This document shows positions 6,203-11,409 of a stretch of 11,409 nucleotides of DNA, in pieces. The translations under genes and the position numbers were made by a program. The notes beneath the pieces were generated by a model. The model was not told where the DNA came from. It made no database searches and worked only from the letters and a program-made list of their open reading frames with translations. This DNA comes from JBBPYC01 sp038200275 (lineage in GTDB: Bacteria > Pseudomonadota > Gammaproteobacteria > Burkholderiales > Burkholderiaceae_C), in assembly GCA_038200275.1 (NCBI GenBank), contig JBBPYC010000078.1:1-11409 (forward strand), in the 5' to 3' direction. Numbering within the stretch: the first letter of the stretch is position 1; the number at the start of each line of letters is the position of its first letter.

Positions 6203-7419
6203 ACATCCTGACTCTCAACGCCGGCTCAACGAGCATCAAGTTTGCGCTCTACACGCACGCTCCGGTGCTGCGGCGCTTGCTGAGCGGCCAAGTCGACCGC
6301 ATCGGCCACGCCGATGCTGCAATCGATGTCGACCGGTCGGAGGCGATGTCAGGCAACGGACAGGAACCCGCACGACACGCCATCGCCGGCGGCAGCTTCG
6401 AGGCAGCCGCCGGAGCGTTGCTGCAATGGCTAGAGGCGCAGCCGGAATTCGCATCGATCGCGGGCGTCGGGCATCGGGTCGTTCAAGGCATGGAGCACAG
6501 CGAACCGGAACCCGTTGGCGACGCAATGCTCGATGAACTGCGCCGCCTGCAGCCCGACGATCCGGACCACCTGCCGGGCGAGATTCGCCTCATCGAAATG
6601 CTTCGCGAACGCCACCCAGGTCTGCCGCAGCTGGCATGCTTCGACACCGCGTTTCACCGCACCATGCCGCGCTTGGCGCAGTTGCTGCCGATTCCACGCC
6701 GCTACGAAGGCCAAGGGCTGCGCCGCTACGGCTTCCACGGTCTGTCGTATGCGTACCTGATGCAGGAGCTTGAGCGCATCGCCGGCACCGAGGCAGCGCA
6801 AGGCCGCGTGATCCTGGCGCACCTGGGCGGCGGGGCCAGCCTGGCGGCCGTCCACGCCGGGCGCTGCATAGACACCAGCATGGCGTTCACGCCGACAGCG
6901 GGCTTGCCGATGGCCACGCGCTCGGGCGATCTCGATCCCGGCATCGCGGCGCACCTGGCGCGCACCGAGGGCCTGACCGCTGAGCGTTTCTACGACCTGG
7001 CGAACCATGAGTCGGGGTTGCTCGGTATTTCCGAGGCGAGCGGTGACATGCGCGACCTGCTCGCCTTGGAGGCCACCGACGTGCGCGCCGCCGAAGCGGT
7101 GGCGTATTTCTGCTACCAGACGAAGAAGTGGATCGGTGCGTATGCCGCTGCGCTTGGTGGCGTGGACACATTGGTGTTCGCCGGCGGTATTGGCGAACAC
7201 GCGGCGCCGGTGCGCGAGCGCATCTGCGAAGGGCTTGGCTTTCTCGGCATCGAGCTCGACGCGCAACACAACGCATTGCACGCGCCGCTGATCTCCGCTG
7301 ATGTCAGCAGCGTCGAAGTGCGCGTCATGCACACCGATGAAGAACTGGTGATCGCGCGCGCGGTCTTGCGGGCGCTCGCGCAAGGCGCGGATGTCATGCC
7401 GTCACTGGCGCGGCTCTGA
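6199..7419 (+). CDS. ackA: Acetate kinase
   Basis: This 406-residue enzyme of the acetate/propionate kinase family converts acetyl-phosphate and ADP to acetate and ATP. Visible family features are NAGSTSIKF (7-15), HRVV with Arg93, FDTAFH with catalytic Asp149, RRYGFHG with His180, the phosphate loop HLGGGAS (208-214), FTP with Pro232, TRSGDLDPG with Arg241, FAGGIGEH, and the C-terminal EELVIAR. Two conserved positions differ from the usual consensus: HLGNG is HLGGG (Gly211) and GTSH is GLSY (Tyr184). The start overlaps the atpG stop and no ribosome site is visible, so translation is probably coupled. Followed by phosphoketolase, it most likely cashes in that enzyme's acetyl-phosphate. Propionate kinase activity cannot be excluded, but the neighbour argues for acetate. 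Confidence 0.94.
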   Translation: MNILTLNAGSTSIKFALYTHAPVLRRLLSGQVDRIGHADAAIDVDRSEAMSGNGQEPARHAIAGGSFEAAAGALLQWLEAQPEFASIAGVGHRVVQGMEHSEPEPVGDAMLDELRRLQPDDPDHLPGEIRLIEMLRERHPGLPQLACFDTAFHRTMPRLAQLLPIPRRYEGQGLRRYGFHGLSYAYLMQELERIAGTEAAQGRVILAHLGGGASLAAVHAGRCIDTSMAFTPTAGLPMATRSGDLDPGIAAHLARTEGLTAERFYDLANHESGLLGISEASGDMRDLLALEATDVRAAEAVAYFCYQTKKWIGAYAAALGGVDTLVFAGGIGEHAAPVRERICEGLGFLGIELDAQHNALHAPLISADVSSVEVRVMHTDEELVIARAVLRALAQGADVMPSLARL

Positions 7420-7422
7420 ACT

Positions 7423-7437
7423 TGAATTCCGTATTCA
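7423..7437. repeat. Inverted repeat upstream of the xfp promoter
   Basis: TGAAT and ATTCA flank five bases (TCCGT). The centre is about 56 bases upstream of the start of transcription predicted from the promoter at 7451-7479, a place where an activator could sit. It does not match the FNR consensus and no regulator is identified. With five-base arms, chance is possible. Confidence 0.3.
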
Positions 7438-7450
7438 TGGTCGCGAATGC

Positions 7451-7479
7451 TTCACACCAGCGGACGGCACACCTTTAAT
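7451..7479 (+). promoter_or_regulatory. xfp: Sigma70-like promoter of xfp
   Basis: TTCACA (7451-7456) and TTTAAT (7474-7479) each match the sigma70 consensus in five of six positions and are 17 bases apart, the optimal spacing. Transcription would start near 7486, giving a leader of about 19 bases before the xfp ATG. The gap is also visibly poorer in G/C than its surroundings. It implies that xfp can be expressed apart from the ATPase operon, although read-through from ackA is possible, as no terminator is seen between them. Confidence 0.5.
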
Positions 7480-7504
7480 ACAAACCACGGACCCATCTCT
7501 CACC

Positions 7505-9874
7505 ATGACGACCACCACCTTGACGCCAGATCTACGCCAGCGCATCGACGCCTATTGGCGCGCCGCGAACTACCTTTCGGTTGGGCAGATCTACCTTGCC
7601 GACAACCCATTGCTGCGGCGGCCGCTCGCGCTGTCCGACATCAAGCACATGCTGCTTGGGCACTGGGGCACGACACCAGGGCAGAACTTCATTTACGCGC
7701 ACCTGAACCGGGTTATCAAGCAGTACGACCTGGACATGATCTATGTCTCGGGACCCGGCCACGGCGGTCCTGCGGTCGTGGCAAACACGTACCTCGAAGG
7801 CACCTACAGCGAGGTCTACCCTGACATCAGCCGCGACGACGCCGGTCTGCAAAAGCTGTTTCGGCAGTTCTCGTTTCCCGGTGGCATTCCCAGCCACGCT
7901 TCGCCCGAATGCCCGGGCTCGATCCATGAGGGCGGTGAACTCGGCTACTCGCTCAGCCACTCGTTCGGGGCGGTATTCGACAACCCCGAACTGATCGTTG
8001 CCTGCGTGGTCGGCGATGGCGAGGCCGAGACCGGCCCGCTGGCCACGGCCTGGCATTCGAACAAGTTTCTCGACCCCGTGACCGATGGCGCGGTGCTGCC
8101 GATCCTGCACCTGAACGGTTACAAGATCGCCAACCCCACGGTGCTGGCCCGCATCACCCGTGAAGAGCTGGAGCAGTTGCTGCGCGGCTACGGCTGGACG
8201 CCGATCTTCGTCGCTGGCCATGAGCCAGCGCTGATGCACGAGGCAATGGCCGCGGCGCTCGACGACGCCGTGCAACAGATCCTCGAGATCCAGAAGACGG
8301 CCCGGGCTACAGGCAACGCGGAGCGCCCGCGCTGGCCGATGATCGTGCTCGATTCGCCCAAGGGCTGGACCGGGCCGAAAGTGGTCGACGGGGTGCAGAT
8401 CGAAGGCACCTTCCACGCCCACCAGGTGCCGATCTCCGATCCGGCCACGCATCCGGGCCACCTCGCGTTGCTCGACGACTGGCTCAAGAGTTACCGCCCC
8501 GAAGAACTGTTCGACGCGCAGGGCCGGCTGATCCCGGAACTGGCCGAACTCGCTCCTGTCGGCAAGCGCCGCATGGGGGCCAATCCGCACGCCAACGGCG
8601 GCCTGCTGCTGCGCGACTTGCACTTGCCGGACTTTCGCAATTACGCGTGCGAGGTGCCGGTGCGCGGCGCCCCGGGAGTCGGCGACACCCGTGTGCTGGG
8701 CCCATTTCTGCGTGACGTGGCGAAGTGGAACGACGAACAGCGCAACTTCCGTGTCTTCGGCCCCGACGAAACGATCTCCAACGGATTGGGTGCACTGTTC
8801 GAGGTCACGCAGCGGCAGTGGGACACGGCGACTCAACCCAACGACGAGTTTCTGGCGCCTACCGGCCGCGTGATGGAGATGCTCAGCGAGCACCAGTGCG
8901 AGGGCTGGCTCGAAGGCTATCTGCTGACCGGCCGCCACGGCCTCTTCAACTGCTACGAAGCCTTCATCCACATTGTCGACTCGATGTTCAACCAGCACGC
9001 CAAGTGGCTGAAGGTGACATCGCACATTCCGTGGCGGCGCAAGATCGCGTCGTTGAACTACCTGCTGGCCTCGCACGTCTGGCGTCAGGACCACAATGGG
9101 TTCACCCACCAAGACCCGGGTTTCATAGACCACTTCGTCAACAAGAAAGCTGAGGTCGTGCGTGTCTACCTGCCACCGGACGCGAACTGCCTGCTGTCGG
9201 TGATGGACCATTGCTTGCGCAGCCGCCACTACGTCAACGTGGTGGTGGCCGGCAAGCACCCGGCGCCGCAGTGGCTGACGATGGACGACGCCGTCAAGCA
9301 CTGCACCGAAGGCATCGGCATCTGGGAATGGGCCAGCAACGACGGTGACGAGTCACCCGACGTCGTGATGGCCTGCTGCGGTGACGTGCCGACGTTGGAA
9401 ACGCTGGCCGCCGTGTCGATCCTGCGCGAGCACCTGCCGGCACTGAAGATCCGCGTCGTCAACGTCGTCGACCTGATGCGGCTACAACCCCAGAGCGAGC
9501 ACCCGCACGGCCTGGACGATGCCGCCTTCGATTCGCTGTTCACGACCGACAAGCCAGTCCTCTTCGCCTTTCACGCCTACCCGTGGCTGATCCACCGGCT
9601 GACCTATCGCCGCACCAACCATGACAACATCCACGTACGCGGCTACAAGGAGGAAGGCACGATCACCACGGCGTTCGACATGACGGTGCTGAACGATCTC
9701 GACCGTTTCCACCTCGCGATGGCTGTGGTGGATAGACTGCCGCAGACGGGCGACAAGGGCCTGGCACTGAAGCGGCGGCTCAACGACAAGCTTTTCGAAC
9801 ACCAGCGCTACATCCGGCTGCATGGGCAGGACATGCCGGAGATTCGAAATTGGCGTTGGGTCGCTTCGAGATGA
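7505..9874 (+). CDS. xfp: Phosphoketolase (xylulose-5-phosphate/fructose-6-phosphate)
   Basis: This 789-residue thiamine-diphosphate enzyme splits xylulose-5-phosphate (and often fructose-6-phosphate) with phosphate into acetyl-phosphate plus glyceraldehyde-3-phosphate or erythrose-4-phosphate. The length is typical of the family. Motifs include GHWGTTPGQNF (His53), GPGHGGP (83-89), PGGIPSHASPECPGSIHEGGELGYSL (given by its ends here: about 122-147), the thiamine-diphosphate motif GDGEAETG (170-177) with the matching Asn204 in LNGYKI, FGPDETISNGL, and EGYLLTGRHGLFNCYEAF. ATG 7505 is chosen because the protein then begins like its relatives; upstream in-frame codons would run into ackA. No strong ribosome site is seen. 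It follows ackA by 85 bases with its own likely promoter. Substrate preference between the two sugar phosphates cannot be decided. Confidence 0.96.
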   Translation: MTTTTLTPDLRQRIDAYWRAANYLSVGQIYLADNPLLRRPLALSDIKHMLLGHWGTTPGQNFIYAHLNRVIKQYDLDMIYVSGPGHGGPAVVANTYLEGTYSEVYPDISRDDAGLQKLFRQFSFPGGIPSHASPECPGSIHEGGELGYSLSHSFGAVFDNPELIVACVVGDGEAETGPLATAWHSNKFLDPVTDGAVLPILHLNGYKIANPTVLARITREELEQLLRGYGWTPIFVAGHEPALMHEAMAAALDDAVQQILEIQKTARATGNAERPRWPMIVLDSPKGWTGPKVVDGVQIEGTFHAHQVPISDPATHPGHLALLDDWLKSYRPEELFDAQGRLIPELAELAPVGKRRMGANPHANGGLLLRDLHLPDFRNYACEVPVRGAPGVGDTRVLGPFLRDVAKWNDEQRNFRVFGPDETISNGLGALFEVTQRQWDTATQPNDEFLAPTGRVMEMLSEHQCEGWLEGYLLTGRHGLFNCYEAFIHIVDSMFNQHAKWLKVTSHIPWRRKIASLNYLLASHVWRQDHNGFTHQDPGFIDHFVNKKAEVVRVYLPPDANCLLSVMDHCLRSRHYVNVVVAGKHPAPQWLTMDDAVKHCTEGIGIWEWASNDGDESPDVVMACCGDVPTLETLAAVSILREHLPALKIRVVNVVDLMRLQPQSEHPHGLDDAAFDSLFTTDKPVLFAFHAYPWLIHRLTYRRTNHDNIHVRGYKEEGTITTAFDMTVLNDLDRFHLAMAVVDRLPQTGDKGLALKRRLNDKLFEHQRYIRLHGQDMPEIRNWRWVASR

Positions 9875-9891
9875 AGCAATAGCCATTGCTT
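9874..9891. other. Small hairpin at the end of xfp
   Basis: AAGCAAT and ATTGCTT form a seven-base-pair stem around AGCC directly after the xfp stop codon. It has no following run of T on either strand and low G/C, so it is a poor intrinsic terminator. It is the best candidate stem for ending transcription in the 132 bases between the convergent genes xfp and glk; nothing else was recognised there. Confidence 0.25.
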
Positions 9892-10006
9892 TGGTGGCGC
9901 GCGATAAGGGTTTTCTGTCAACTGACATGATTCAGGACTGCCAGACGACGTGGGTTCGCGCCCAGCCGGTCCTCAGGGCACGACAGGTTCGCCGCTGGCC
10001 GGTTCA

Positions 10007-10999
10007 CTACGGCGCCGCGTGATCCAGCCCGTAGATGGCGGCACCAAGCAACGCGGCATTAACCGTGACCACGTGCACAGGCACTGCGGCCAGCATGTTG
10101 GCAAACCGGCCCTTGGCTGTGAAGGCGCGCATGAATGCGCCGTCCTGGAGTTGCGGTATCACGCGCGGCGGCAGGCCACCGGCGAGGTAGACGCCTCCCG
10201 TCGCCAGCACCTTGAGCGCGAGGTTGCCCGCCTCGGCGCCCCAGACATCGACAAGGATGCGAAGCGTCTGGGCCGCCAACGGGTTGTTGTCGGCATCATG
10301 GAGCGCAGCGTGCAGGATCGGCGGTGTGCGGTCCTGCGCCGCCTGCAGCGTGGCGGCAAACGCCGCGCTTTCCGACGCTGGATCGAGCGAACGCAAGTAG
10401 TCGTAGACATTCTGGACACCCGTCCCCGCGCAGACGCGCTCATAGGCAGCGTGGCGAAAGCGGTCGGTCAGGTAGGACCATAGCCCGGCTTGAATGTGGT
10501 TGGTGGGCGCGAAGTCGGTGTGGCCACCCTCCGAGGAACAGGCCAGATAGCCATTACCCGTCCATATCAGAAATGACTCGCCCAGCCCCGTGCCCGGCGC
10601 CAGCACGGCGATGGGCGCATGCGCGACCGCCTTGCCCGCGTTGATCTCGACGGATTCCGATGGCAGCAAATGCGGCGTCGCGTGGGCCGTAGCGTGCAAG
10701 TCGTTCAGCAGCGTCACTTGGCTGAGATGGAGGTCGCTGGCGAGCGCCGCTTCCTCGAGATGCCAAGGCAGATTCGTCAGGTGCGCGCGACCCCCGCTCA
10801 CAGGACCGGCGACGTCGAAGCAGGCCGAGTTGGGTTTCCCGCCCGTCCCGGCCAGAAAGGCAGAGACGATCGGCGTGAGTCCAGCGAAGTCCGAACTTTT
10901 GAATTCCTGCTGTTCGAGGAATTTTCGAGGGCCGGATTCCCTGGACAGCAGCGCCAGCCGTGTGGTGGTGCCGCCAATGTCGCCTGCCAGCAGCATCAT
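10007..10999 (-). CDS. glk: Glucokinase (E. coli Glk type)
   Basis: This 330-residue cytoplasmic kinase of the bacterial glucokinase family makes glucose-6-phosphate from glucose and ATP. The phosphate-binding motif LAGDIGGTTTRLAL is at residues 4-17. Asp100 in LLNDLHA is the expected catalytic base, LAPGTGLG (133-140) is the second nucleotide loop, Glu157 and His160 in SEGGHTDFAP and Glu187 in YERV bind glucose, and LAGGLPPR follows near 272-279. These positions coincide with the numbering of E. coli Glk, which supports the start at 10999; GGAGG lies seven bases upstream. A second ATG follows directly (10996), and a longer in-frame start at 11065 lacks homology. It is convergent with xfp and feeds glucose carbon towards that pathway via the pentose phosphates. 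It is not a ROK-family kinase. Confidence 0.94.
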   Translation of the reverse strand: MMLLAGDIGGTTTRLALLSRESGPRKFLEQQEFKSSDFAGLTPIVSAFLAGTGGKPNSACFDVAGPVSGGRAHLTNLPWHLEEAALASDLHLSQVTLLNDLHATAHATPHLLPSESVEINAGKAVAHAPIAVLAPGTGLGESFLIWTGNGYLACSSEGGHTDFAPTNHIQAGLWSYLTDRFRHAAYERVCAGTGVQNVYDYLRSLDPASESAAFAATLQAAQDRTPPILHAALHDADNNPLAAQTLRILVDVWGAEAGNLALKVLATGGVYLAGGLPPRVIPQLQDGAFMRAFTAKGRFANMLAAVPVHVVTVNAALLGAAIYGLDHAAP

Positions 11000-11006
11000 G
11001 TGTTTG

Positions 11007-11011
11007 CCTCC
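11007..11011 (-). promoter_or_regulatory. glk: Ribosome binding site of glk
   Basis: On the minus strand GGAGG lies seven bases before the first of two adjacent ATG codons. It favours 10999 over 10996 and over the upstream in-frame ATG at 11065. Confidence 0.7.
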
Positions 11012-11159
11012 ATCGGTAGCGTTCAGGCCGCCATGGGTGAATAAGTCGTCGCAAGCCGGCAGCAATGCACAATTTCAAAAGAAAAGGCGCACCAGCGCTT
11101 GCCTAGCCTACGGGGACCGTTATGTTTTCGATAGCGCATGGGCTGCGCTCCAAGCACAG

Positions 11160-11251
11160 GCTTTCGTCTGCGCGGGCTCGCTTCCTGCACGCCCATCGGA
11201 GTCGCGCCGAACCCGACAATTGCAGCACGCCCGCCCGCTTTCGTCTGTGCG
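11160..11251. repeat. Direct repeat pair GCTTTCGTCTGYGCG
   Basis: The 15-base word occurs at 11160-11174 and 11237-11251 with a single C/T difference, 77 bases apart (about seven helical turns). The second copy runs into the GTGCGC-CA-GCGCAC palindrome. The spacing on one face of the helix suits paired binding of a regulator, but a chance repeat is not excluded. Confidence 0.4.
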
Positions 11252-11308
11252 CCAGCGCACGCACGCACTGGGGGCGGCCGTTGCGCTGTGCAGCCGGCCA
11301 CTGCACGT

Positions 11309-11354
11309 CTGAATGTGCGCTGGCATATAGACGCACCGACACATTCAGCGCACA
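11309..11354. repeat. Overlapping inverted repeats upstream of the right-edge gene
   Basis: CTGAATGTG (11309-11317) is the exact reverse complement of CACATTCAG (11340-11348). TGTGCGCTG (11314-11322) is the exact reverse complement of CAGCGCACA (11346-11354). The arms overlap, so the two nine-base-pair stems exclude each other. Between them lies TATAGA (11326-11331), a possible -10 hexamer without a convincing -35. The element ends 30 bases before the start codon at 11385. It may be an operator or an RNA switch. Confidence 0.5.
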
Positions 11355-11370
11355 GTGGTCGCTTCAACAA

Positions 11371-11378
11371 AGAAGGAG
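11371..11378 (+). promoter_or_regulatory. Strong ribosome binding site of the right-edge gene
   Basis: AGAAGGAG lies six bases before the ATG at 11385. It is the best Shine-Dalgarno sequence in the window and supports a real gene starting there even though only eight codons are visible. Confidence 0.75.
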
Positions 11379-11384
11379 CACATC

Positions 11385-11409
11385 ATGCTGCGCAACGCAA
11401 AGGAGCTGG
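11385..11409 (+). CDS. Start of a gene, probably a PRC-barrel domain protein (partial)
   Basis: Only eight codons, reading MLRNAKEL, are inside the window. They follow a very strong ribosome site. The opening resembles a group of proteobacterial PRC-barrel proteins that start with MLR(N/S)AKELEG, small beta-barrel proteins of unclear role often found with stress genes. With so few residues this is a recognition-based guess; the existence of a gene is much surer than its family. It is divergent from glk across the repeat-rich gap. Confidence 0.5.

Larger units (their letters stand above)
11000..11384. other. Intergenic region between divergent glk and the right-edge gene
   Basis: No convincing gene is seen on either strand in these 385 bases. 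The gap separates two divergent genes and must hold both their promoters. It contains a direct repeat (11160-11174 and 11237-11251), a GTGCGC-CA-GCGCAC palindrome (11247-11260), a six-base stem GTGCAG/CTGCAC (11288-11306), and overlapping inverted repeats between 11309 and 11354. Long open frames here have no codon order or homology that I recognise. Confidence 0.6.

Noticed and set aside
7532..9301. Minus-strand frame of 589 codons opposite xfp
   Set aside because: The + strand holds an unmistakable phosphoketolase with its thiamine-diphosphate motif; the antisense frame is a codon-bias shadow.
9900..9935. Terminator from the TGTCA/TGACA inverted repeat
   Set aside because: The loop is only two to four bases, the stem five at most, and there is no T run after it.
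9822..10022. A 66-codon + strand frame spanning the end of xfp, the gap and the end of glk
   Set aside because: It overlaps the xfp end, has no ribosome site and no recognisable relatives; its gap portion is weakly protein-like but not enough to call even a remnant.
10590..11312. Plus-strand frame of 240 codons from the 5' part of glk into the gap
   Set aside because: The first half is antisense to the glucokinase catalytic region; the rest has no ribosome site, no clear start and no family likeness.
11322..11334. Sigma54-type promoter (GG...GC) before the right-edge gene
   Set aside because: The spacing between GG (11322) and GC (11333) is nine bases instead of ten and the flanks do not fit the consensus.
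1..11409. CRISPR arrays, tRNA or rRNA genes, insertion sequences, attachment sites
   Set aside because: I saw no regularly spaced repeats, no tRNA-like cloverleaf, no transposase or integrase motifs and no terminal repeats with target duplications.

Overview
The window is GC-rich, gene-dense DNA of a proteobacterial type. The gene content and protein style point to a betaproteobacterium, but this is inference because no rRNA or marker gene is present. Most of it is an N-ATPase operon, the laterally spread second rotary F-type ATPase of the order atpDCQRBEFAG, joined to genes for phosphoketolase-type sugar fermentation.

Layout: the end of atpD (beta) runs off the left edge. Then come atpC (epsilon), atpQ, atpR, a small HPF/RaiA-family (ribosome hibernation-like) gene that is not one of the ATPase subunits, atpB (a), atpE (c), a long atpF (b fused to a delta-like domain), atpA (alpha) and atpG (gamma). 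There is no separate delta gene. The acetate kinase gene ackA follows with its start codon overlapping the atpG stop (ATGA). After an 85-base gap with a good sigma70-like promoter comes a full-length phosphoketolase (xfp). All of these are on the + strand. A glucokinase gene (glk) lies convergently on the - strand. A 385-base regulatory gap full of short repeats follows, and at the right edge the first eight codons of a probable PRC-barrel protein.

Functional reading (inference): glucokinase makes glucose-6-phosphate, phosphoketolase splits xylulose-5-P or fructose-6-P to acetyl-phosphate, acetate kinase turns this into ATP, and the N-ATPase can spend ATP to energise the membrane. The hibernation-like protein may reduce translation cost under the same conditions. 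An FNR/ANR-like palindrome just upstream of that gene, with a second imperfect copy 61 bases on, suggests low-oxygen control. The window therefore looks like a compact anaerobic or energy-stress module. The parts are known families; the arrangement and the regulatory DNA are the parts worth a closer look.
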